Assembly (NCBI GenBank): GCA_018881555.1
Contig: JACAXG010000104.1
Location: 2,998,654-3,062,653 of the forward strand
DNA: 64,000 bases
DNA from: Amblyornis subalaris
Lineage: Eukaryota; Chordata; Aves; Passeriformes; Ptilonorhynchidae
Direction: 5' to 3'
The position numbers and the translations under genes were made by a program. Positions 38,904-50,200 of the stretch are shown here, one piece after another (positions within the stretch are counted from its first letter, which is position 1; each line of letters opens with the position of its first letter). Below the pieces are notes generated by a model. That model did not search any database. It was not told the origin of the DNA and worked only from the letters and a program-made list of their open reading frames with translations.

Positions 38904-40813
38904 TGAATTTTACCGCTGACATTACTAAAATACCCCTCCATAGCTCATTTTTAGCTGGCAATCCCTTTTTACACTAATGAAGCTTTTCTGCTCTAACTTC
39001 TTGAACTGAACAAGAAGTTATTTTTATATATTCCATATTTGCTGTAATTCCCAGGAAATAAGGAATTAGAGTAAGATGTTTAATATTAATTTCATTTAAG
39101 AGGGTGGTTAACTTGTATAGCTTAGAAGTCTTAAGACGAAAATCCTGACAAGACTCCTACTGATTTTAATCAGACTGGATTTCACTGCTCTATTACTCAA
39201 AGCAGCAACACGATACAGAAGAGGTTTACCATGCAAAGGTTTTCTTTTCCATGTTTTTAGGCAGATTATTCCAATTAGCTTTAAACATGTCTCGTTTTAA
39301 GGAGTAAAGCTCATAAGAATTTGCCAAATACCCTCAGTAGAAACTCAGTTTTAATAAAAAGCAGCTCCTTTAGCTAACACATAAAAACACTGGTTCAGAA
39401 ACATGTGCTGAGACCGGTACCAGTCCTGCAGCAGCCAGTAAGGGAACAGGCTTGGACAGGCTAAAGATATTTATTTATAAAATTGAATTCCACTGTAAGC
39501 AAATAGCCTCCAACACTGGGAAATGCTAACCCTGCACGCATAATACCTGCTATATCTTACTTGGACATGCATTTCACATCAATCAAAATACTAGTACCAA
39601 ACAGAAAGCTCTACATGGATATACTTAAAAGCTCCACAGTAAAACACATCCAGTCTTTAAGGGACAACCCACTGACACCAACCAGATGAACAAAAGTGCA
39701 CAGTGAAACAAATACCCTTCTCTGCCAAAAAGTTATGGTGACCCCAGATCTGTGTTCATAAAAAAAGAAAATAAATCCCAGGTTCCCCCTCCTTCAGTGT
39801 TGTGACAGATGCCACCAGGGACAACAATAGCTCCCAGCTACGTGCTGGACCGTGTATCACTAAGTGGCTTGTGTATTATGGCTTAGGGACTCCTGCCCTA
39901 GTTGGCTTGTATTTAAAGGTAAAAAAGGTCACGGGCTATTTAGCACCTGCATGACAGGCTGAGAAGTCTATAATGCCATCTTCATTCCACAGAAGACGTA
40001 CCAATGTTAATCAGATGACAGAACACTGAGGTCACTCCCATGAAAAAAAGCAGTCTTCTTCCAGAATTCAGACAAAGAGGAAATCTCCACCTGCCTCACA
40101 AATTTTGGTCTTAATTTGACATTTTAATTGGTGGTTTTTTGTGTATGCAAACAACCTCAAAAATACTTAGTATGATATTCATAGCCTCACTTTTCACATA
40201 TACCTGCTAGCTGTATTCATCTAGTTTATAAGTTATCCCCTGAAAAGAAATTTTTCATTAAGTTGTTACTGGAAGCATGCTGTAATGTACATAGCTTTGC
40301 CAATTAGAATTAAAATTCTCTTAAGACATTGAATATGTTAAAGCTTCTTGGAGAATATAAAACAGCTCCAAGAATCAAGGAACTTTCTAAACATATTACA
40401 TACATGAAAAACTTCTCCACAAAAATGCAATGGCACTCTTCTAGTTACCAATAAAAGCAGCTTCTAAGAGATGCTTTCAGTTTCTTAGTTTTTAATTAAG
40501 ATTTTTAAAAGGTTGTCTTTGTCCTTCCTCTCAAGGAACAGAAAGGACTTGATCCAAACAGCATTACCTATTGTTTTTCTGAGAAGTCACTTAGCTTGAA
40601 ACATTATAGTTACTATAACAATGAATACCCACAATGTTTCCCTTTTATATTATGTTTGAAATCTTGTATTTATACAGTTCTGACTGGTGAAATCAAGGAG
40701 CTAATACGTGTAACTGAAGTTATACTATAGGTTCTGAGTATAACTGCAGTTACAAGGATGTACAAGTGTTTAAGAGACATGATTTTTTCCCTCTTTCTGA
40801 CGCAGGCGATGAG
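38904..40813. other. Spacer, no gene recognised
   Basis: AT-rich, no long frame on either strand, and no recognised repeat. Confidence 0.5.
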
Positions 40814-40997
40814 TCATCAGTGGTCTTGATAATGTAACCTGGCCCTACTGTTCCAGTGATGTTGCAGCATGTATAGAATCCAGTCAAAGCTGTCAGCTTC
40901 ACTGATCATCAGTGGTCTTGATAATGTAACCTGGCCCTACTGTTCCAGTGATGTTGCAGCATGTATAGAATCCAGTCAAAGCTGTCAGCTTCACTGA
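40814..40997 (+). repeat. Perfect 92-bp tandem duplication
   Basis: The unit beginning 'tcatcagtggtcttgataat' occupies 40814-40905 and is repeated without a single difference at 40906-40997. The unit has no long frame and its composition differs little from its surroundings. Complete identity implies either a very recent duplication or an assembly artefact. C-box-like (GATGA) and D-box-like (CTGA) tetramers occur at the ends of the unit, but these are too common to call a snoRNA. Confidence 0.97.
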
Positions 40998-43900
40998 TGC
41001 CACTGAGCAGTACCTCAGAAGGTATTTATGTATGGAAAACAATGCAATTTAACATTGTTAGATGGTACCACACACATTTATTTCAAAAAGCACATGAGTG
41101 TAACAGATGAGCATTTCGAGTGCCTGTGAGTGCAACAGCTAATACTGTGTTTTGCAGCACTGTTACAAGTGTTAGAATTGGCACATCAGTCTCTTTGCTG
41201 TCTTTTCAGCTGTCTTCTAATTTCTCANGCAAAAATGCTAAAAATCAGGTAAAATGGTAAAATGACACATTTTATAATTTAAATATTTTATAAATTAAGT
41301 ATGTCATCTTAAGTAAGTTGGGACCAATGAGACTTCAGACTTCATTAAGTTGTCACCTGTGTTCTTGGATTCCTCAAAACCTGGGCAGAGTCATGATAAT
41401 CCCTTACTTTTGTAAAAGCTTTGACTGTAGCACCCTCATGGCTACTTGCTACCACATGGGCAATTACAATTCCCAAGATGTAACACTACCAAATCTTGAG
41501 ACCACAAAAGGTTTCCCCTGCTTCCCTACTGCATCATGGCAGGAGGCTAAAAAAGCTTGTACGAAAAGATTGTATTCCAAACAGACCTGAACTGAACAGG
41601 GAAAAAAAAACCAAACAAAGAAAAGATGTCAACCATTTGAAGGAGAGGACTTCTAGAGCACAAAAGCCCCATTCCAAAAAAAAAAAAAAAAATTGTTGTA
41701 TGTAAATAGGCCTCCAAGCACATCACTCCTCAAACCCAATGCTACACAGGTGGAACAACATAACAGGCACTAAGAAGTTATAGAAATACTGGATTTTTAA
41801 TCTTTTTATTATTATTATTTGCAAAAACACATGATTGTCTTCCATGCCTCCATTCATTTCNAGGATCTTTCCATTTTTCAGCCTCTGCTGAAGACAAGAG
41901 AGGGAAGGTTATATTACACACAGCATTTAAAACGAGGCAAGAGAACACACAAGTTGGTCTGATGTTATTGTTTCCATCTCGGTTGTGCTCTGCCTCAGGC
42001 TGAATTTTGCATGCTCTTCATCTATCGCTTTCAAGATGCAGTATCTTCTCTCTGAGTGTAAACTTGCAGACACAATGAAGACCTGATCTTAATTATGACT
42101 TCTAGAAAGACACTGCAGTAAAAATATTGCTGTTAATATAGTATCAATAGCACAGCAGATGAGTTCCTGGGGAGGGAGAGGGAATTAAAACTTCAGCAAC
42201 AGCAACATATGGTTTAAATAAGAGCAGCAAGATGGTCTCCATCATACAGTATTATTAGTCTGCATGGGAGACTAAGACCCCTCACATTTGCTTTCAGAAG
42301 TCAAAAATAGACAAGGGAGAAGACTCCAACATTATCTTTCACAGCAGCATTTCTCTTTCTGCCTTTTNCCACTAGAAGACTATAAGAACTAGTTTCACAG
42401 AACAAGGCACTAAGGCTCCCTTTACCAACCAGAAAAAATACTTGGTTCTTTTTCTGGGAATAAATGAATAAGTATTAAAACTAGAGCAAAACATCTTCTC
42501 ATTCCACCATATACCTACCAAACAAATTACCCATTTTAAATGTTCACCATGTTATGCCACTGTAGTTCTTTTCAGAGCAGACTTGTTTGAGCAGTCCCTT
42601 GATAAAGTCAGAAAATCTTAACGTACAAATTGCATCAGTTAAGAGCAATGATTTGTTAAAAATCAAAACCCAGTAAAATGTCCACAAAAAAAGATTCATT
42701 TAATCCTCAATACCAGCAACAACAGTATTAATTATGACACAGAAAAACTTTCATACTTCATTTAGCTTTAAAATGTATGAACTTTAGCAGAAAACTAACT
42801 GCAACTAAGTTTCTCATGTAGTCTCTGCCTAGTTCTGGGAAAGCTCTTTTCCCAGTCTACACACTGTTGTATGCAAGTTGAAAGAAAACAAACATACATT
42901 TTTTAAATTAGTACATCCCACTTTATCCAGGCATAAAGGGTATCATCAGGTGCTTTTCAGTTTTGATTAATGGCTTGCAATTCATCTGTCAAGCCAGACA
43001 TGGATGTAATCCTCAATGAAAAATCTGCTATTTCTCAGGCCAGGAAACTTAGTCCAGAACTTCTTTTACTAAACCTCATGTTCCTTTCGCATACACTACA
43101 GTGATAGAAGGGCAGCAGCCACAGCTAAAAGATGAAATTAGTATAGTCAAATATGTGCAGGCTGTTATAGGCAGTATCATGCCTATGAAGCACCTCCCTA
43201 CACTACTCAGCTCCTGGTCTGCCTTCACTATTTTCATTCCAATCCCTGCAGTTTACTAAGGCTCCTCTGTGGATGAACCAGTCTACCATGTATTCTCTGC
43301 CGAAGCATCAGTGAATCAACACACAACTTTGTCTGAACCCAACACAGCTCTCCCCATAATTTCTGGGGAGGGGAAGTAGCAATTTCCCATTTGAAACCCT
43401 CCAGGTGACACAAAACAGAACAATCTTTCCTCTGACTTCATACTCCTGGCCTGCCTTCCTAGGACTTGTTTGTTTCTTCTTCCCCCACAGAAGCACAGTC
43501 CTCTTAGCCTGGCTTAGAGCACTGAGATGGAATCAAGTACATCCAGCTCACCTCCAGCAGTGGTTTGTTTCACTTGAGATTTCCTTAAGAACAAGCTAGG
43601 CATTGCTCAAACTCTTTAAGTAGTCTGTTTAACAATTGCCCAATTAGGTCTAAATCTTCTCTGCAGGAATCAAATTCACATTCTCCTGCTCTTACTCTAA
43701 TAGTTATGGACAACAAGAGAACTGAAACAAGCAGATAGCCACCTTCTTCCACAATTTACAAAGATCTCCACTAGAAATGCAGAATATGTGTGATTTCCCT
43801 TCAGTTTTCTCTTGTAGTCTAGATATACACTCCTTATTTCCACAGAAATCATATCTGACCAACGCTGACACCATCCTCTGGAATTACTGCAGGGTATTTT

Positions 43901-44640
43901 TGCATCTTTCCTTGTTGCCTTCAAAAGAAATCTCATTTGGCTGAGACGTCACTGGTACACAAGCAAAATGATTACTCTAATCACTACTTCCTCTTAAGTC
44001 AGAGCAGAATATGAATCATTCTGAAGTAGCACCAACATCATTAGCTCGTTCCAGCTGAAAGAATGAGCATTTTTTCTTTTAGAACAAAGGAGTCATATCC
44101 TGTTTTATAATTGTATATTAAATGCAATTATAAAATTATATTTTAATGAATTCCACCTTTACAGTTTTGGATCGTCTTTCCAGCTTAGAGAGGTTTGCAT
44201 AAGCATATGTAGGTATTTTTTAATTACCTAGGAGGCTTTATAAAAACGTATTTCCAAAATGAAATGAAGATGTGTTAATAAAGACCAAATGGCACCAGAT
44301 ACAACTGCTAATCAAATTACAAAATTAAAGTCCATCTGCACGCATACCAAGGCAAAAGTTCCACTCAGATTTGAACTATGTGACAACCTCCTGCATGAGT
44401 AAATATAAGATCAGATAGTACAGTAAAAAAAAAAAGTAACTATAAACTAGCACTCACTACAATTTTCTGCTTATGGTTCACAGCAACAAAAGTACTGTGA
44501 TTTGGTGCAGAGGTATTTTTTACTTGCTTCTCAGCAGGGTCTCAAAACTATGATTTTAAAACTGTAAGAAGGTAGGTCAGGTTTCTGTGGGATGGCTATT
44601 TTTTGCTAAACAATTAATTTATGGAATTATTTTAATTTCT
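40998..44640. other. Spacer, no gene recognised
   Basis: AT-rich, with an A17-18 run near 41675-41692. No splice-supported exon or repeat family was seen. The part nearest 44.64 kb may lie just beyond the end of the minus-strand gene described next. Confidence 0.45.
44631..44636 (-). promoter_or_regulatory. Polyadenylation signal variant ATTAAA
   Basis: The plus strand reads TTTAAT, giving ATTAAA on the minus strand, about 105 bases after the stop codon of the terminal exon. This is the second most common polyadenylation hexamer. It is supporting evidence only, as the region is AT-rich. Confidence 0.35.
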
Positions 44641-44740
44641 TATAACAGGCACCAGTCCTCCTGAGTACAAGTTTTCAGTGGCTGCTATTAAACATTTGTT
44701 TTTTGTCATTACATCAGCCTCTTCNAAGTGAATACTCAAG

Positions 44741-45073
44741 CTATTCTTTTGCTTGGGCTCCATGCCCTTCTCTCATTGTTAGTGATAAGATACTATTGCC
44801 AAAATTCTTGAAGCCATCTTCACACAGTTTGGCAGCCAGCTGGACAGTTTCAAAATATGCTACATTTTCCTCACCTGCCNTGATTTCTGTCACCTCCTGC
44901 TTATCTTGTACAAGCTGCATAGTATCTGACACCACAACCTGATGGATTGTATCTTCCTCTTTCTCTTCATTAGGCTGGTTGGCTGTTGCAAAACAGTTGC
45001 AGCTTCCAGTTTCTTTGCACAGGATCAGGGTCCGATACCAGTAGTCAGACATGAAAACTCTGTAAGCTGATTT
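44741..45073 (-). CDS. Probable terminal coding exon of an unidentified gene
   Basis: On the minus strand a classic acceptor (TTTTCTGTTTATTTTTAAATTTCAG) ends at 45074. It is followed by a frame of 110 codons, open from the first base and ending in TAG at 44743-44741. The frame begins 'KSAYRVFMSDYWYRTLILCK', continues with a Cys-containing 'ETGSCNC', then an acidic stretch 'EEKEED'. It ends with an amphipathic region containing 'YFETVQLAAKLCEDGF'. Codon use is GAG/AAG-rich and coding-like, unlike chance frames nearby. One N leaves a single residue undefined. The in-frame Met at 45052 could be a start if the exon is first, but the acceptor argues for a last exon. I cannot name the protein. An intron-derived processed pseudogene is less likely because the acceptor is intact and no poly-A tail follows. 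The upstream promoter may be the CpG island at 54.4-55.3 kb. Confidence 0.6.
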   Translation of the reverse strand, partial: KSAYRVFMSDYWYRTLILCKETGSCNCFATANQPNEEKEEDTIHQVVVSDTMQLVQDKQEVTEIXAGEENVAYFETVQLAAKLCEDGFKNFGNSILSLTMREGHGAQAKE

Positions 45074-46000
45074 CTGAAATTTAAAAATAAACAGAAAATC
45101 ACTTTCTGCAAAACATAAGGAGAAAACCTAGCTACTTGAAAGAAGAGGCTCAAACATTAAGAATGACAGTTACATACATATTATGATATCTTTGATTTTA
45201 TTTGAAGAAAAAATATGCAGTTTACAATAGCTAGCCATCCATCGTATAGCACCCAAAGTAAAAAGTTTGAGTTCTCTNTAGTTTCTCAAAATGCTTATAT
45301 CATAGGTCAGGAAGATAATATAAAAAACAAACAATATACAAACATCAAATCACATATGATCCTAACTGCATAAAGGCAAAAAATAAATATCATTCTGTTA
45401 TTTTCAGCAGAACAAGTCAGTATTTTTCTTAAAAGCACCTTCTAAAACCAAGTTTAACTAGGTGAAAGAACACACCAGAATATGGGTTGTCAAAAAAGTG
45501 AAATAGAATAATAAAATAATGATAAAAAAGAACAAGATAATATGATTGCCAGTATGGGGAGGGGGCGGCTGAAATTACAGTTAAATTTTTCATAAACAAA
45601 TTAACTGAATGAAACCTTAACACTTGAAACTTGGCAGGAAGAGGAGATGCTTTGGTTTCTGACACTGCACCCAGGTCCTTCAGCACTGCCCTCTTTCTGA
45701 GCAGAAGGAAGGGGCAACAGTTCCCTTAGCCTAGAAAGAGCTAGAAATTACCAGGCTTATTCTATGTGTTTGCAGGCAAGACAGCAAGCAGGTCCTTAAA
45801 CACCTGCAAGCTTCTCACTTTATGCCAGAGAACTATGGGGTAGGGTTGTTTTTTAACATAAACAAAAATGACCACCTTCTTGAAATTACAACTACATCAT
45901 CATTACATCTGTAAAAGATTTCTCCCACATGAGGAAAAAGCTTGATCTTCCCAAATACTTAGGAGTTGTTAAAAGGTAGTTGGGAACTCTGCAGAGTTGA
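45074..46000. other. Putative intron sequence
   Basis: If the exon at 44741-45073 is real, this is the 3' part of its preceding intron. Only the acceptor tract is recognisable in it. Confidence 0.4.
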
Positions 46001-47240
46001 ATCATTGAACAGTTTGGATTGGAAGGGACTTTTAAAAGTCACCTAGTCCAACCCTCCTGCAATGAGCAACTCAGTCAGGTTGCTCAGAGGTCCATCCAAC
46101 ATGACCTTGAATGTTTCCAGAGATGGGGCATCTAGCACCTCTCTGGGCAACTTGTTCCAGTGTCNCACTGCCCCATTGTGAAAAAAAAANCACGAAAACC
46201 AAACAAACAAAATAAAAATCAACCACCTCCCCCGAAAAAAAACCAATCAAAAACCCAATCAAACCTCTCTTGTGTCTAATCTAAAATCAATCCTCTGTAT
46301 ATAACCATCCAACCAATTCCTCATCTGCTGAACAGCCCACCCATCAAATCCATCTCTCTCCAATTTAGAGAGAAGATGTGGAGGACCATGTCAGAGGCTT
46401 TACAGAAGTCCAGATAAATGACATCTGTAGCCCTTTCCTTGTCATTTGATGTGGCCGCTCCATCATAGGAAGCCACTAGGTTGGTCAGGCAGGACTTGCC
46501 CTTGGTGCAGCCCTGCTGGCTGTCCCGAATCACCTCCCTGTCCTCCATGTGCCTTAGCAAAGCTTCTAGGAGGATCTGGTCCATGATCTTCCCAGGCACA
46601 GAGGTGAGAGGTGAGGCTGACAGATTGGTAGCTCCCAGGGTACTCGTTTCTACACTTTTTAAAGATGGGTACAATGTCTCCCTTTTTCCAGTCTCCTGGG
46701 ACTTCACCTGACTGCCATGACTTTTGAAATCATGGAGAGTGGCTTGGCAACAACATCAGCCAATTCCCTCAGGACTCTGGGATGCATCTCATCAGATCCC
46801 ATACATTCNAGTTCCTCAGGTGGTCACAAACCTGATCTTTTCCTACAGTGGGAGGGACTTTGCTGCCCTGGTCCCCATCTTGCAGTCCATCTACTCGAAA
46901 GGCATGGGAAGGGAGGCTGCCAGTGAAGCCTGAGCACCTCAGCCTTCTCATCCATTGTTATCAGTTTGCCAGCCCGGCTTATCAGCAGGGGTACACTTTC
47001 TTTCATCTTCCTTTTTTGGCTGACATANCAGTAGAAGCCCTCCTCGTTATTCTTTGCATCCCTTTCCAAGTTCAGCTCCAGTTTCACCTCAGCCTTCCTC
47101 ACCACAACCCTACAACTGGTCTGCATCCCTATATTCTTCCAAGGATACCTGTGCTGGCTTCCACTGTACTAGCAAAGTGTCATTTCTTCAGGGATTTACA
47201 CCACATCCAGAGATGTGTTTGTTCCCACTCTCCACCAGAA
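46001..47240 (-). mobile_element. CR1 LINE, 5'-truncated with internal deletion
   Basis: Read on the minus strand, the upper part (about 47.24-46.72 kb) matches the segment before the reverse transcriptase of CR1 ORF2, including 'RDAKNNEEGFY' and 'YVSQKRKMKESVP'. The next part (46.71-46.32 kb) matches reverse transcriptase: '[20 protein letters not shown]', '[18 protein letters not shown]' and '[16 protein letters not shown]'. It then jumps to the CR1 3' tail (46.20-46.00 kb, 'ccagagaggtgctagatgcc'). The rest of the reverse transcriptase is missing and replaced by T-rich sequence. Frameshifts separate the parts, so the copy is dead. It lies inside the putative intron of the minus-strand gene. 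Confidence 0.93.
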
Positions 47241-50200
47241 GACATGTAGGCAAGAAAAATAAGCCAAATCTCCAAGCACAAGGGACCTCACAGGCTTTTC
47301 CAAGTCTATCTGGAAAACACCAGGCCCAAGTAGGGGAGATATGCATCTCCCTGGGAAAATTTAATGCTTTTTGAATAAGAAACAGATGTACGATCTTAAT
47401 TTGTCCTGCAAGCATCTAAATCCAAGTGTTTCTAGTGTATCTGTTTCTAGCTGCTGATTGAGTAAAAGCATCACTCCAAACCATAGATACTAACAATGAT
47501 ATAAGTCTGGATTCTCTATATTACATCTAAAGGTGCCAGTTTTACAGACTTGAACAAAGTAAACTCCACCTAAAAAGCCTTCTTAATATAAAAGAGTTAT
47601 CTGTTTAAAAAGAGACAGGCAAAAAAAGACACCAGATCCCCCAGGAATCACCCATGAAGAATAAAGTATTCTCTCTAGCACTTACTACACTACTGCAACA
47701 GAAGAGAAGATTTCCAGATAAAACACTCTTCAAGTATTAGAGCAAGGTTCATCTTCTCCTCAATTTAAAGACAGCAATTTTGGTTTATTTCAGCCAACAC
47801 ACTGCCATTTTCTCAGTTCTCCCTTTGCCTATTTCCAGACTTCGAGGCTTTGCAGTGTTTGTCAAAGGATGGGTAATGGAGTTACAAGCAAATTGCTCAA
47901 TACTTTCTATAGCTGCTGAACTGGAACAGGTTCACTGCACACATCCTCCTTGTCACACAGAGAGTGGCAAACACTTCCAGCTGCACTAATGCACATTCTG
48001 CTACATGGAGCAAATAGGACATAGTTTTAAGCTGCATATGCCTCTACAACTGTCTGGCATGCCATCTGCAACGACAGGCACAAGTGTGCACACACAGGTA
48101 CCTCAGCAGCACAGAGGGTTTAATGAAAAAAACATTTCACAGCAATTCAACTTTTTTTTTAATTCTGTAGGAGCAGGGGGAATTCTTTCAATTACCCTTA
48201 CACCTGAGACATTAAATAGATTTTCCTTCTTGAAGGCACTTAGCAAAGTTTAAAGTTCTCCAGTCCAGAACTTTTTACCCCAAGAATTGGGGCAGAGATG
48301 GGGCAGTCTTCTCTGCAGAAGACAAGAATCCCAGAAACTTTCAGCAGTTTTTCCCCCTGCTCCTGTGCAAGGTGAACTGAAAAGCAGCTGGATCTATGCT
48401 TCAGGAGTCAGCAAATTACTCTAGGAATAATTTTTNAATTTATTGCCTTTCCTTAAGAAATGGAAATTCCTTAAGATTAGCAGAAATAATTACATACAAA
48501 CATGCAGTTAAAGACACNCATTTAATTTATGACCTTAATCCTTAATTATTTTCTGATCGACTCATCATCTTGATTTTAAGAGCAGTAATGTGAACTTAGG
48601 TCTGAAGCCAACACAGCAGGAACTCTGTGGGCAAGGAAGTTGGGGAAAAAAAATATGAGGCTGAGGCATAATCACTGTATATGTTTGTCACACTTTCATG
48701 AAAAGAGGTAGCTGGCAGAGACATTCATAAAACCAGCTGACCAAGATTGCCTATAAAAAGTAAAACATAAAGAGGGGAAAACAGAAATCCCAAACAACCC
48801 CAAGTTATTCTTTTGTTTTACAAGCTAGTACAAGACATTCCAAATAGTCAAAGCACCCCTGATGGATATATCTCCACTTGGATCACTGCAATGATACTGC
48901 AGACACAAGTAGCTTTTCTTATTGGTTCAAAACATCCAAAGATAAACTCATATCCTCAGCCAGCATAAAAACTAGGCTGATACACCAAGTAAAAAGCCCA
49001 AGAGTGAAATCTCCTTTTGACACTTAGAGGTCTGAACAACTGCTCCTAAACCTCAGTTTCATGTACTAGAACCAACACTGCATGAGAGTTTGAGTTTTTC
49101 TGTTTGCTTTAAACTAGATTGCAGACATCAAAGTTGGTGAAATANCCAAGGAAAAGCAAGGGCAGAATTTGGATCCATTTGTCAGGACACAGAGGCACAG
49201 GTAGACTTCACTGCAGCCAGGACCTCTCCACCTGTGAGCGCAAGACCTGTACCTAAGTAATAATATTCTTAATATCCTTAATTTTTAACTCCACATTACT
49301 CCTTAATTAAAGTGCAAATGCTTCTTNAACCATTGCTTATGAAATTCAGACAGAAGAGCAGTTTTTGAAAGCAAGAGTCCTTCTATTTCAACCACTTCAC
49401 ACACACTTCACTGAATTTCCTTCAGTTTCCCATCCAAAATCCCCCTCTAATTCAAGAATAACATTACAAAGGCAATAGTTAATAATTATCTTCAAACATA
49501 ACCAGATTACATAAGGCACACAGTTATCTCAGAAACTTAAATCCATGTTCTGCAGCCACCTCACTAAGGCAGTTAAAACCCACTCCCAGGGTTCCCATCA
49601 CCCCGAATCCATGCACTATTACTGGATCACTATTGCTGCCACATGATGCAATTTCTTCAGCCATTTCACTGGCTATTTAGGCAGGGCATTATTCCTAGTC
49701 AGGTGTAACACAAACATTTAAATATATCTCTCTTCTAAGACCCTTTGTCTGATATTTTCAGCTTGTCCTGTGAATTACCTCTCTCAGCATTTAATCACTG
49801 CAGCATTTTACCATGCTTTCATCATTGTTCCATTTAAGTCACTGAGAAATAAAATGTAATTGTGTGGGGAAAGCTGCTCCTAACTTAGCACCTACTAAGA
49901 TTTCACAGCATTATCTTCCATATACATTATGACAGTTTATTCCAGTGCCTGTAAAGAAAAACTGCTTAATATCCGGCCTGGATAGCAGGCTTAAACTTAG
50001 TAATTCACCAAGCTCAGTACGCCCACATCAGGAGAGATAGCAGAGTCCAGATGATGTTGTGAGAGCTCATCCATGTATCCTGCAGATCTCTGCAGGAGAA
50101 NTGGACTGAATTGGACACCAACATCTGCAGAGTAGATTTAGAATGGATTAAAATACACTGAATGATAATTAAACCTATCAATATTGCTCTGAGGAGAATC

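Noticed and set aside
46321..46707. 128-codon minus-strand frame with reverse-transcriptase similarity
   Set aside because: It is part of the decayed CR1 element and not a host gene.
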